Assembly (NCBI GenBank): GCA_016722285.1
Contig: JADKGI010000002.1
Span: forward strand, 62,001 to 126,000
Reading direction: 5' to 3'
Origin: Saprospiraceae bacterium
GTDB lineage: Bacteria > Bacteroidota > Bacteroidia > Chitinophagales > Saprospiraceae
DNA: 64,000 bases
Shown here in pieces: positions 28,419 to 38,028 of this stretch. Under the pieces are notes generated by a model. It worked only from the letters and a program-made list of their open reading frames with translations. It had not been told where the DNA came from and did no database searches. Within the stretch, counting starts at the first letter, position 1. The number at the start of each line of letters is the position of its first letter. The position numbers were made by a program, and so were the translations under genes.

Positions 28419-30526
28419 TTATTTGATAATTGTAAGTTTGCGAATCACTTTCAGCTTTTCAGTCTGAATCTCCACAATATAATGGCCCAAAGGGAAACTG
28501 CTTGTGCTAATTCTGGTAAAATCCCCTTCGTCAATGGTTAAGGCCTTTTGACCTGTTAAACTGATAAAACTTATAGACTTGATTTTTAACCCGGATTCAT
28601 TAACAACTATAACAAAATCATTGGTTGGGTTCGGATACAAACTAATTCTATCAGAAATGTCCTCATCAAAAGTACCTGTAGGAATAAAATCAATACAATT
28701 TGATATACTGCTGCACCCGTTCGTATCCATTAGTTTTACTTTGTATTTACCGCTTTTAAGAGGCTGAAATGTTTGTCCAATTGCTCCTGTAATATTTAAT
28801 CCACTTACACAATCAATCCATTGATAGGTAACATCAGGAAGATCTGCGGTCAACGAATGTAAAGTTTGAGTAACAGAATTTTTAAGGGATAAAAAGGTCA
28901 AATTTGCATTTACTATACTATCACACTCAGCAGTTGTCGATAATTTAACCTGATACTGACCTGTCTGATTATAAGATTGATTTCCTATTTTGAAGACTTC
29001 TCCCTGGCATATTGTTTTAACCAAATTGGTTACTGTAATAGGATAAACAGAAAGATTTAGATTTACTAAACTGTCACATCCCGTAGCGGATGTAAGTTTA
29101 ACCTGATACTGACCTGTCTGAGTATAAGATTGATTTCCTATATTGAAGACTTCTCCCTGGCATATTGTTTTAACCAAATTGGTTACAGTAATAGGATCAA
29201 CAGAAAGGTTCAGATTTACAATACTATCGCATCCCATGGCAGAAGTAAGTTTAACCTGATACATTCCTGTTTGCGTAAATGATTGATTACCAATGCTCTA
29301 AATTTGTCCCTGGCAGATTGACTTTGCCATGTTCACTGCTGGTGATGGAATGACAGTAAGGTTCAGATTTACAATACTATCACATCCATTGACATTCTTT
29401 AATGAGGCTTCAAACTGTCCAGTTGATTTAAATATCTTATCACCTATTTTAATAGAATCACCCATACAGATAATTCGGTTTACATTTACCGAACTGCTTA
29501 CGCACAAGTTATTTTCATAATATCCAATACCTTCTCCCTTTCCAATTAATCCCTGAATGACAAAAAGATCCAGATCCCCATCTCCATCAATGTCAACAAG
29601 TGTTGGTGGTAATAATGTTTCATCTTCACCCGCACTTGGTAACCCAAATGGTGAAAATACGGGTGCCTGAAATTTAGGATTATTTTTAGATGAGGAAATA
29701 TTTTTCCAAAAACCAAAGAATGACTTACTATCAAATAGTTTCAATGAAAGAAGGTCAATGTCTCCGTCATTGTCTAAATCACCAGCAACACATATTTGGG
29801 GTTGGTTTTCAGTTGGTATTATTCCGTAAGGATTTTCATACCATCCTAACCATTTAGTTTGGTTTGGTGTTCCGATATTTTCAGCGTACATAAATGACTG
29901 GACCTGAATATTTTCACCATTTGCGTTTCTCCTTCCAATAAATCCGCTCATCAAAAGATCCAAATCGCCATCACCATCTAAGTCAGTTAATTCTGGAAGG
30001 AATAGGCTTCCAGGGGTAAAGACATCCAGATCCATCGAATCTGAATTTATTATGTTGAATTGGTTGTCACCAGTCAATGATTTTCTCTGATAGTATAGCG
30101 TTTGGACCCTATTTATTGAGTCAAGACCGGATGAAACCATAAAGTCAGGTTTTCCGTCATTATTCAGATCTCCAATTGCCGGAAAAAATAACCATTTGGA
30201 AATGGGAACTTATCAATAATTGGTTTTGGTGGGCCAAAAGATGGGCTTCTTTTATTACCGATATTCTCCTGATATAAAATAAAATATTTGACTTTGTCAA
30301 ACCCAAAATCTCCTGTAAAATCAATACTATCAATGCCAGTCACAATAGCATCCTTGTCACCGTCATTATCCAGATCATAAAATATCAGTTTGATGGCAGT
30401 TTGATTTGCTGAAGTGGGTTTGTCCTTTAATCCAAAAAGATTTAATCCCTTATATTTGAAATCCTGGCTAAAAAGAGCACTGAAACAAAAGAAGCTTATA
30501 GATATTACTATTATGCTATTTCTCAT
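28419..30526 (-). CDS. Secreted FG-GAP/VCBS protein with tandem repeats and T9SS domain, broken frame
   Basis: A surface protein of about 702 residues: signal peptide 1-20, then FG-GAP/VCBS-type repeats with calcium-binding loops (DLDNDGDKDA, DLNNDGKPDF, DLDGDGDLDL, DIDGDGDLDL). Four copies of an about 51-residue repeat follow (TICQGEVFxIG ... GCDSxVNLNLSV), then a T9SS sorting domain with LYPNPTNDFVIVV. Two lesions occur. A missing base in the A6 run at 30183-30188 splits 30164-30526 from the rest, and an in-frame TAG at 29298-29300 falls between repeat halves. The upstream gene overlaps its start by ATGA. Confidence 0.8.
28883..29440 (-). repeat. Tandem 153-nt repeats inside the FG-GAP protein gene
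   Basis: About 3.5 direct repeats of 153 nt encode the GCDSIVNLNLSV-type module. For example, the same 10-mer TGATACTGAC recurs at 28951 and 29104. The central copies are nearly identical at DNA level; the first copy (towards 29440) is more diverged. Boundaries are approximate. Confidence 0.75.
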
Positions 30527-30987
30527 GACGTTTTGGGTTTTAGCATTTTAATAATAATATTTCTCACTGGAGTACCTATTCTTAATACTTGAAAGTCGTC
30601 CTTTGATCCATATTCTCTATGAGATGTATAGATATGAAGTTCGATATAATCTTCATCAGTTACATATGTATGTGTTCTGTTAAATTTTGCCGGATTTGAA
30701 TTTCCATCTTCGACTTTATGATCTACAACATTGAATTCGCATTTTTCGCCATTCTTGAATTTTTGATAGGTGTATGTTGAAAGTTCAATATCAGCACCGG
30801 AAATAGGGATGCCCGTTTCTTTATCCAATACTGTTATAATTATTTCATGGACCACCAGACTTTTTTCTGCACGAAAATTGCAGTTTTCTGATGGTTCGGG
30901 GCCTATCTCGGGTACACTGGCAATTGCTATTATTAAAAAAGTAATAATAACGACAGTTGATAAAATCGGTCTTTTATACTTTTTCAT
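30523..30987 (-). CDS. Membrane-anchored protein with transthyretin-like beta-sandwich, unknown function
   Basis: A 154-residue protein from ATG 30987. The longer frame to 31032 adds 15 residues with no gain, and this start directly precedes a membrane segment (PILSTVVIITFLIIAIASV). The rest resembles a carboxypeptidase-regulatory or transthyretin-like fold (HEIIITVLDKETGIPISGADIEL), common in Bacteroidota envelope proteins. Its stop overlaps the start of the FG-GAP protein (ATGA at 30523-30526), so the two are coupled. No function is assigned. Confidence 0.65.
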   Translation of the reverse strand: MKKYKRPILSTVVIITFLIIAIASVPEIGPEPSENCNFRAEKSLVVHEIIITVLDKETGIPISGADIELSTYTYQKFKNGEKCEFNVVDHKVEDGNSNPAKFNRTHTYVTDEDYIELHIYTSHREYGSKDDFQVLRIGTPVRNIIIKMLKPKTS

Positions 30988-31420
30988 AAAAATTATTTTT
31001 ATTGTTAAATAGTAGAAAAGGTAATACTGCACCCAGGATAATAAATATCATATCTATCCAGTCGAAGAATCCTAGCCTGGAGACAAAAGCCTGAAAAATT
31101 TCAAATGTAATCCCCAATAGAATTGAGAGATAAATCCAAACCTTACCAGGACCCGCCAACCGGAAATCCCAAATTGACATCATAAGGAGTACAAATGAAA
31201 ACATCCACAGACCATCCGGTAACGAATATATAAACCAGGCAGGAAAATGAAGAAATGACACATAATCACGTACATTATCTATGGATTCAGAAAATCCTAA
31301 TTTTGTGGCCAATAAGTATAATGAAGTAGTAGTATGTCTGAATAACAAATATATTGTCATTCCTAGAGCAATAGAAAATATAATTACGATATATCTTTTA
31401 AATACGTACATATATTGCAA
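30974..31420 (-). CDS. VanZ-like small membrane protein
   Basis: A 148-residue integral membrane protein with about four membrane segments. The SLPDGLWMFSF segment and the EIFQAFVSRLGFFDWIDMIF block recall VanZ-like proteins. Function is unknown. It overlaps the next gene by 14 nt, which suggests one transcript of three genes (VanZ-like, TTR-like, FG-GAP). Confidence 0.6.
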   Translation of the reverse strand: MQYMYVFKRYIVIIFSIALGMTIYLLFRHTTTSLYLLATKLGFSESIDNVRDYVSFLHFPAWFIYSLPDGLWMFSFVLLMMSIWDFRLAGPGKVWIYLSILLGITFEIFQAFVSRLGFFDWIDMIFIILGAVLPFLLFNNKNNFYEKV

Positions 31421-31688
31421 TTAGAGCTTAAATGTACAGTATTAAATAATAGAAAGTTAATAATTACCAACCTTATATCAGTATATTATAAATATTAATT
31501 ATATCAATACATAAAGTGCATTTAATAAATTAGATATATGTAATTGATTATTACATTATATAATTTAATGAAATTGGCATCAATTTAATATTGACGGAAA
31601 ATGCTGGTTTTCAGGATACTTAAAGTAATTTTACTGGAAAAGAATTACTTGCTTGTAAAGTTCAAAAAGGATTTTTTATCAAAAGAAA

Positions 31689-33924
31689 TCAAGCCTTTTT
31701 CTCAACTAGAATTTTTGCTTTCTTCACCTGCTGGGTATATGTATCAACCGTCTTTGAGACTATTTCAATATTTTGCTGTGCTTCTTCCCATTTTCTTTGT
31801 TCAATTGCCTCACGGATGCCGGGCAATGTTTTTACTCCATAGCCTGTATAGTAGCCCGGAGCATAGATCTGGTGTTTGTACCATGATCGTCTTGGTAATC
31901 CATTTTCATTGATTAAGCTTCGTTCAAGTTTATAAAGTATCTCATTTAGAGCCTTTTGCTGTTCCCCCGGTAATTTAGTTGCATTGGCATATTCTTTTTG
32001 AAATTCTTCGGCATTTTGCATCAGTTTTGCCATGGCATTTTCAAGAGCGCTAAAACTGAGATAAGGAACAGATTCCTTGATTTGCGGTGCTTGTGGCCTT
32101 TTAGTGGGATCCTGTGCAAGTTTAAATAAATTGTCCTTAATCATTTTATTTTCGCTTTCTGTCTCAGATCGTGAATTATCAAGCATAGTTTTAAGTTCGG
32201 TGACATAGGTAGCCACAGTATTATAAAAACTATTGATATCAAATGGCAATACTTCAGCGTTTGCCATTCTCATAATAGCTCTTCCTGCAGTTTGGGAAAG
32301 GGCTACCCCATATTGAAATCCGGGGTCTTTAAATTTTATAAAATGATCATAAGAATCATAAATGGAATGATATTCCCCTCCTGAACCTTCACCGCCAAAA
32401 CCAAGATTGAGTGAAGCGATGCCTAAAAACTGAAGAAAACCGGACCAGTCAGACCCGGCACCCAAGGCACCCAGCTTGATGTTTTTATTTCCCATCATTT
32501 TAGTTCTGGCAACTTTGTCTGCATTTACGACAGAACCTGCATATCGACGCTCTTTTATACTCACCCCCGTTTGAGGGTCGATCACATCATTCGCTATTTC
32601 ATTTACAAAGGGTTCAAGGGTATGTGATCCTTCGGCTCCCAAAAACCCTCTTGAGTTTCCGTCCGTATTTACATAAAATACTGCTTTTTTTTCTTAATTC
32701 TTCCTGATTATCTTCAGACCATTCAGTTGATCCTAATAAACCAGGTTCTTCACCATCCCAGGCACAATAGACAAGAGTTCTTTTTAGCTTAAAACCTTGC
32801 TTTACAAGTTCTCCGATAGCTTTGGCTTCACTTAACTCCGCGACCATGCCGCTGATAGGATCCGCAGCACCGTTTACCCAGCCATCGTGATGATTACCTC
32901 TGATCAACCATTCATCCGGTAATTCGCTTCCAGGCAATTTAGCGATCACATTATAGAGAGTTTTTATATCCCAGTTAAATTCTAATTTTAAATGTATTTT
33001 ATCTGTACTTGGTCCTGTATGATAGGTTACAGGCAATCCACCTTTCCATGCTTCAGGCACTACTTCGCCTCCCAGAGATTGTATTAACGGCAAGGCGTCT
33101 TCATACGAAATTGGTAAAACCGGAATCTTCATGATAGTCGGTGCATCCTTAATGTTCAATCGTTTGGCAACTTTTGTGGCTCCAATGCCAGGTGTCAGCG
33201 GATCTCCCGGAGCTACAGGCATATCCATGACAGAGCCTCGTTGAACTCCATTATTTGGTCTAAAAGCACCTTTTGGATAAACATCACCCCTTACATAACC
33301 ATCGTCTTCCGGATCCGAATAAATCAGGCATCCGATAGCTCCATGTTCAGCGGCGACTTTAGGCTTGATGCCTCTCCATGATCCCCCGTATTTTGCAATG
33401 ACTATTTTACCGCGAACATCAATACCCATTCTTTCGAGCATGTCATAATCAGCAGGTACGCCGCGATTTACAAAAACAAGCTCAGCGGTCACATCTCCAT
33501 CAGCAGAATATGCATTGTAAGAAGGCAACTGTTCTGCTTTCTGACCGGAAGTTCTGTCTTCCTTTAAAAATGGTTCTTCGAGCTTTGCTTTGAATGGCTT
33601 GGTACCCAGCAATTCAAGAATTCTTAACTTAGGACTGGGAAACAATACATCGTATGAAGCCAATTCGGACTGAAATCCCCATTTTTTGAAGAGTTCATTC
33701 ATGTATTCGGCATTTAATTTGTCTTGTGGACTGCCAACATGGTGGGGGTGGGAAGTGAGAAACTGCATCCAGGTATCCTGATCCTTAGCACTAAGCTGAG
33801 CATCAAACTGTTTTTCCCATTCCAATTGTTTTATTGCATTTTCATCTTTGTAGCCCATTATTTTTTGGGAATTTCCGTTTTGAAATACTAAACATATAAG
33901 ACCTATTAAAATAAAAGTTTTCAT
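31689..33924 (-). CDS. M28 glutamate carboxypeptidase II-like peptidase, split by one frameshift
   Basis: A secreted metallopeptidase of about 745 residues similar to PSMA/NAALADase. Signal peptide 1-19 is followed by an N-terminal region, a PA domain (around GKIVIAKYGGSWRGIKPKVA) and an M28 catalytic core. Zinc ligands are in NHHDGWVNGAADPISG, AWDGEEPGLLGS, NTDGNSRG and GEYHSIYDSYDHF. A C-terminal TFR-like helical domain ends the protein. One extra base in the T8 run at 32685-32692 shifts the frame; removing it joins EELRKKAVFYVNTDGNSRGFLGAEG. Fragments are 32614-33924 and 31689-32642. All metal-site residues are present. Confidence 0.9.
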
Positions 33925-34092
33925 TTCTGTTGTTTTAAAATGGTAAGATGATATTAATGCAATAATAAAATATTTCGACTGGACGATAAAAGAAAATTGA
34001 ATTTCATGACAAAGTTATTAACCGGTCAGCCAAACCGGTCTTATCAGCCGTAAAGAAAAAGTAATCCCGATTACAGGGAAGTCTGAATTCAA
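33925..34092. other. Short intergenic region
   Basis: AT-rich DNA upstream of the M28 peptidase gene. It contains a palindromic pair ACCGGT-N7-ACCGGT at about 34021-34039 but no clear promoter or terminator. Confidence 0.35.
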
Positions 34093-34197
34093 TCAGTCAT
34101 ATTTTGGCTTTTTGTTTTTCTTTTCAGCCTTCTTTTCTTTTGGAGATTTTGCAGCTTCTTTTTTCACTTCTTTTTTGGTGTCTTTACCTTTTGACAT
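34093..34197 (-). CDS. 34-residue lysine-rich small protein
   Basis: An ATG at 34197 opens a 34-codon frame ending in TGA at 34093. The peptide begins MSKGKDTKKEVKKEAAK and ends KNKKPKYD; about half of its residues are lysine. Similar very short lysine-rich proteins are often predicted in Bacteroidota and may bind nucleic acid, but this is inference. The frame is compositionally non-random (K, E, A only in long blocks) and flanked by non-coding DNA on both sides. Confidence 0.55.
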   Translation of the reverse strand: MSKGKDTKKEVKKEAAKSPKEKKAEKKNKKPKYD

Positions 34198-34543
34198 GAT
34201 ATTATTATTTTGGTATCTTTAATTAAGCAAATGATTGTTTTGAGTTGCATTAATTGACAAAGAATCAATCAATGCAAATGACAGCGTAAAGGTAAATAAT
34301 TCATATTTGTTCTTTTAGTCTTGATCAATAATATTTATAATTTTGGAAAGGAAAAGAATGCCTGGCTGGTAATTTTGAGATAGATATGTGTGAGTTGAAC
34401 AATAGAAAAAATTGAAGGATCATGGAAATTAAATATAGGCTTTATCAATTATTATTTTATTTTCAGTTCAAAGGTAAATCAGGGAAAGCAAAAGAAGAGC
34501 AATTAAGAGGGTTGATTTTAGTCCGAACACGATTTTACGGATA
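34198..34543. other. Intergenic region, no feature seen
   Basis: About 345 nt between the lysine-rich mini-gene and the cupin gene. No ORF, repeat or strong hairpin is visible. Confidence 0.35.
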
Positions 34544-35095
34544 CTAAACCGGCTCGGGGGCATCCTTAAAATGATCATATTTTCTCAATAATTTGCCAAC
34601 AAAGACTGTAACGGGCATAATTACTTTTTTTACAAATCCGGGAATGACAGCAACATCGTACTCGGTCTTATATCTCGTAACCAGAAAAGCTGTATCAAAA
34701 GGATCACCTTGTTTTTTACCGGCCTTATCCATAGAATTGTAGATTCCGGTAAGATAGTAATCAAGGGTATTTGCTGGTTTGACCCAACCGGAACATTTAA
34801 GTAAGACATCACCTGCATTCCAAAATCGGTGCATTTCGCCCCTTTTGAAGAGTACAGTTTCCCCCTCTCCAGCAAACTTTTCTTTGTGGCCGTCAATCTG
34901 ATATCCCATTCTACCTTTATTGACCGTGAGACTTTCATCCTGTTTAAAATGAACATGCATCACAGGTCCATGCCCCGGATCAACTTCATTTTCGACAATC
35001 ATCTTTTTAACACCATCTTCCATTTCAATAGCTCGAAAGGTAAGTTTTTCTCCAAATTTGTTTATAATTGTGTGCGGTAACGTATATGGATACAT
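34544..35095 (-). CDS. Cupin-domain protein
   Basis: A 183-residue single-domain cupin. The metal-binding motif is in GPVMHVHFKQDESLTV plus MHRFWNAGD, giving the usual two-His, Glu/Gln and later His set. The C-terminal about 40 residues (AVIPGFVKKVIMPVTVFVGKLLRKYDHF) form a hydrophobic extension. Catalytic role is unknown. It is divergent from a TetR-family gene and is the likely target of that regulator: its promoter overlaps a perfect inverted repeat at 35128-35164. Confidence 0.85.
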   Translation of the reverse strand: MYPYTLPHTIINKFGEKLTFRAIEMEDGVKKMIVENEVDPGHGPVMHVHFKQDESLTVNKGRMGYQIDGHKEKFAGEGETVLFKRGEMHRFWNAGDVLLKCSGWVKPANTLDYYLTGIYNSMDKAGKKQGDPFDTAFLVTRYKTEYDVAVIPGFVKKVIMPVTVFVGKLLRKYDHFKDAPEPV

Positions 35096-35116
35096 AATAT
35101 TAAAATTTTAGCAATA

Positions 35117-35148
35117 CAAATATAGCTCAATGTACTAATAATTCCAAA
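35117..35148 (-). promoter_or_regulatory. Promoter of the cupin gene
   Basis: On the minus strand TTTG (35148-35145) and TATATTTG (35124-35117) are separated by 20 nt, a full match to the Bacteroidota consensus. The -33 box sits in the loop of the inverted repeat at 35128-35164, so a bound repressor would block it. Confidence 0.75.
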
Positions 35149-35164
35149 CTTTATTAGTACATTG
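35128..35164. promoter_or_regulatory. Putative TetR operator, perfect 14-bp inverted repeat
   Basis: CAATGTACTAATAA at 35128-35141 and its exact complement at 35151-35164, separated by 9 nt, lie between the divergent cupin and TetR genes. Arm length, position and promoter overlap all fit an operator for the adjacent regulator. Confidence 0.75.
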
Positions 35165-35189
35165 TCCAATATTAAATAAATTTGAATAG

Positions 35190-35819
35190 TTGAAGACGCG
35201 AGATAAAATTCTAGATACATCATTGGAGTTGTTTAATGAAAAGGGATACGGAAATGTAGGGAACAGAGAAATTGCAAGGTACTTAAATATAAGTCCAGGA
35301 AATTTGTCATACCATTTTTCTAAGAAAGAAGACATTCTGATTCACCTTTTGAATGAATTTAGAGATAATAATTCAAACTACTATAATGTCTATCATCAAG
35401 GAGTACCTTCATTGGATGCCTTTCTTGGGTTGATGAAAAATATATTTCATTCTCAGTATAAGTTTCGCGGAGTGTATATTGGAAATCAATTTGTTCAAAT
35501 GGATGTAGCGTCTTCAGGACAATTCGATTATGTACAAAATGCAAGTGCAAGACTTGAGAATTTCAGGCAAATATTTACAGATCTTGTGGCACACGATTAC
35601 TTAAAGGCTTCGGAGTCTGGAATTGACTTTTTGGTCTCATTTATTTCTCTTTTCGGAAGATTTTGGATCCAGGAAGTTTTTCTGCTTCAGACAGAGAATG
35701 ATGAAGAGAAGATAATAAGGCATTATCTTAAAATTTTGAAGAAACAACTTTCAATGTTTGCCACAAAGAAGGGAAAAAAGTCAATTAAGAAATTCAGCCT
35801 TAAAAATTTCATCGCCTAA
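35190..35819 (+). CDS. TetR-family transcriptional regulator (cupin neighbour)
   Basis: A 209-residue TetR/AcrR regulator. The HTH domain is at residues 1-48 (RDKILDTSLELFNEKGYGNV, REIARYLNISPGNLSYHFSKKEDIL), followed by an all-helical ligand domain. The start must be the TTG at 35190, because an in-frame TAG immediately precedes it and the HTH begins at once. TAAATTTG, a -7-like box, ends only 6 nt before it, so a leaderless message is possible. It is divergent from the cupin gene across the 35128-35164 inverted repeat. Confidence 0.88.
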   Translation: MKTRDKILDTSLELFNEKGYGNVGNREIARYLNISPGNLSYHFSKKEDILIHLLNEFRDNNSNYYNVYHQGVPSLDAFLGLMKNIFHSQYKFRGVYIGNQFVQMDVASSGQFDYVQNASARLENFRQIFTDLVAHDYLKASESGIDFLVSFISLFGRFWIQEVFLLQTENDEEKIIRHYLKILKKQLSMFATKKGKKSIKKFSLKNFIA

Positions 35820-35846
35820 CCAGTCTCAATTCATGTATTCTGGCTT

Positions 35847-36125
35847 TTATTTATCTTTTGGTAGTTGTTTATTGGCACCCTTTTTTTGAATAGTCAGCAT
35901 GATGAGAATTATAAGTGGAAGAGCCATTTTATATAAGTGGGTCAGATCACTTGAGACGTAGGTTAAAATGCAAAGAACTACAGCTGCCAGAAGACAACAT
36001 ATTATACCGATATTGAGAAATATTATTATAAATTTTGCACCAGATATTTTATTATTTTTGAAATAGTAAAATAGTAATATGAATATTGGCACAATGGCAA
36101 AAGGAATCAGGTATAAAAGATTCAT
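35847..36125 (-). CDS. Small three-helix membrane protein, unknown
   Basis: A 92-residue protein with three predicted membrane segments (IPFAIVPIFILLFYYF, FIIIFLNIGIICCLLAAVVL, MALPLIILIMLTI) and a basic tail. It converges with the TetR gene. I do not recognise the family. Confidence 0.5.
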   Translation of the reverse strand: MNLLYLIPFAIVPIFILLFYYFKNNKISGAKFIIIFLNIGIICCLLAAVVLCILTYVSSDLTHLYKMALPLIILIMLTIQKKGANKQLPKDK

Positions 36126-36246
36126 TGTACTTAATTTGTAAATATTTAAATGTAATTAATTTTTATCATTACTTCTCGAATCAATATTTTGCTAAAATAT
36201 GTCTTATTTCCCAATGACACTTCAGTGGGTAAGCAAATTTATGATG

Positions 36247-36741
36247 TCATTTAAATGAAAGAAGTGTTTTATCAATTAAATGAAAGGTTTCTAAAAATGT
36301 CTTGGCAAGATTTATTACTTCAAGCTGTAAATAATCGTGATTAAATTTCACCCAACCTTCCATCAAAGTTAATGGTCCGAAGTCGGTACTTACATTCGGA
36401 TATAAGTGTTGGAATTCGATAAAATATGATCTGAATAAGGTTGCAAATTTTCTGCTTTCAATTCTATAGCCTACTAATTTACGCAGTTTTAGGGCATGTA
36501 TGTTGTAAAATATTTGTTGTTTGGCCAGTGTTAAGTCATTAACCCATATAGAAAAGAATATCCTTGACTCTGATGTAAGCGGGGTATTCTGATCATTGGC
36601 CCATGACAATTTATATACTTTCAAAAATACAGAGTCCAGATATAAACCTACAGCAACTTCGAGATTCTTACTTTTAATTGCTTCATGTTCAAGACTATTT
36701 GCTGCGTTTTGAAATATATTCAGGTAGTGTTCAATTTCCAT
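36247..36741 (-). CDS. Hypothetical 164-residue protein
   Basis: A soluble, mostly helical protein without signal peptide or known motif. It starts at ATG 36741. If the upstream membrane-protein frame is corrected at 36770-36776, that frame would end inside the first codons of this gene, implying coupling. No function is assigned. Confidence 0.5.
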   Translation of the reverse strand: MEIEHYLNIFQNAANSLEHEAIKSKNLEVAVGLYLDSVFLKVYKLSWANDQNTPLTSESRIFFSIWVNDLTLAKQQIFYNIHALKLRKLVGYRIESRKFATLFRSYFIEFQHLYPNVSTDFGPLTLMEGWVKFNHDYLQLEVINLAKTFLETFHLIDKTLLSFK

Positions 36742-36763
36742 GTTTTCTCAGCTTTTTGGCCAA

Positions 36764-37156
36764 TCACCCAAAAAAAGATGCTGCCAGGATTAAAAAGAAT
36801 ATTGCTTCATTACTAACAACATTTTCGGGCTTATTTTGCCACCGCCTTAGGCCTGGGTAATATGAAGCTGCGGCTAAGGCAGAGAAAGTGACGCATAATC
36901 CGATATTTGATGATGTGAATAATTTTTTAATTAAGTCTATCAAAATATTGTCGGCTATAATGGCTCCAAATGAAATAATACCGCAAATTAAGGCAATCCA
37001 AAATGAATATTTTGCTAGTTTTTTCCAGTCAAATGGCCTTATCGAATAACTTTTTTTGAGGGTATCTGCCGTTTCATTTGAAATAGTTCCATTGAATTCC
37101 CAGATATCTATTGTTGCGTTGAGAAATTGTCCTTGTTTTTTGTTGAAATACATCAT
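36764..37156 (-). CDS. Hypothetical membrane protein, possibly truncated by a frameshift
   Basis: A 130-residue protein with membrane segments at about residues 50-70, 85-100 and 118-129, preceded by a helical region (GTISNETADTLKKSYSI). It stops right after ASFFG in an A7 run (36770-36776 forward). One added base would extend it with WVIGQKAEKTWKLNTT, ending just inside the next gene. That extension looks protein-like, so the C-terminus may be artificial. The family is not recognised. Confidence 0.5.
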   Translation of the reverse strand: MMYFNKKQGQFLNATIDIWEFNGTISNETADTLKKSYSIRPFDWKKLAKYSFWIALICGIISFGAIIADNILIDLIKKLFTSSNIGLCVTFSALAAASYYPGLRRWQNKPENVVSNEAIFFLILAASFFG

Positions 37157-37746
37157 ACTTTTATAGTTATGCGTATTAAATTTTTAATCTTGGATAATAT
37201 ATTATTTTCATTGCCTCAATTATTTAAGTAGCGAGTCTAGGCCATTCTTAAACAAAATTAATCAGTTTTAGCTGGAATACAATGATTTGTATTTATTTAA
37301 TTCGAAGATACAAGATTCAGAAAATTTATTGAAGTAACGTAATTGATAGCTAAAGGGGAAGCAAGTTTTGAGTTTATGCTAATTGGACCAACTATTCCAT
37401 TTTACCATTCATTAATAGTGACATGATTCCATGGATTGAGACTCAGGTTAAAATAAGATATAAACTTATCCTTGTTATTGGTCTTTCGATATGGTCAGAT
37501 GGCAATTCAGTAAAAAAACCATAAACTATCAGAAAGCATGCGATTGAAATAATTACTGAACCTCCTACCTGACTTTTTCTAACCCCATTTATTTTCTGAT
37601 ATCTGAAAATGGGGCCCCAAAGAATCGTTGATCAGGCTAAACAGCAATATGTATAAATGTCCGGGTCTGAACAAGGCTCTTTTCATTAATTCCATATCTT
37701 TAAGATGGTCGTAATAAAGTGCATATTTTGACCAGTCAAAAGGAAT

Positions 37747-37831
37747 AAAAATATATTGCCAATTTCAGATATTTTCCAGTTTTATGCTGACCTGTGAGAT
37801 CCTGGCGTTTTCTTCGAAACAAATTTATCAT
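37747..37831 (-). pseudogene. Remnant of a DUF6090-like small membrane protein N-terminus
   Basis: ATG 37831 opens MINLFRRKRQDLTGQHKTGKY and continues LKLAIYFYSF before a stop. The pattern basic FFR/KIR start, then TGKYLKYA, is typical of the N-terminus of a Bacteroidota membrane family (DUF6090-type). The expected hydrophobic and coiled-coil remainder is absent. The call rests on about 25 residues. Confidence 0.35.
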
Positions 37832-37977
37832 TTCAATAACTTTATCTCATTAAGACAGTGTGAAGGTAACAAAAAGTATAATGATGATTTTGCTTGTTTG
37901 TAAAACCTTTAGTTTTGTCTTTTAAATAAATAGATCATATTGAAGTGAATAATTTATTTTTGCATTGGATTTAGATT

Positions 37978-38016
37978 AAATAAAAAATCCGGCTACGCAG
38001 AACACAGCCGGATTTA
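37978..38016 (-). terminator. Intrinsic terminator of the carbonic anhydrase/SulP operon
   Basis: AAATCCGGCT (37985-37994) and AGCCGGATTT (38006-38015) form a perfect 10-bp stem with an 11-nt loop. In the minus-strand direction the stem is followed by a U-rich tract (TTTTATTTAATC). Confidence 0.85.
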
Positions 38017-38028
38017 GTGGGTTTAATT

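Larger units (their letters stand above)
37157..38028. other. Long intergenic region with a gene remnant and a terminator
   Basis: About 870 nt without an intact gene. The minus strand holds a remnant of a family-like N-terminus at 37747-37831, and the carbonic anhydrase terminator lies at its right end. A further stretch upstream of the terminator reads FDWSKYALYY in one frame, faintly like the PFDWKKLAKYS segment of the gene at 36764. The rest shows nothing. Confidence 0.45.

Noticed and set aside
28883..29440. CRISPR-like repeats
   Set aside because: The 153-nt direct repeats are in frame and encode a protein module; there are no short repeats with unique spacers.
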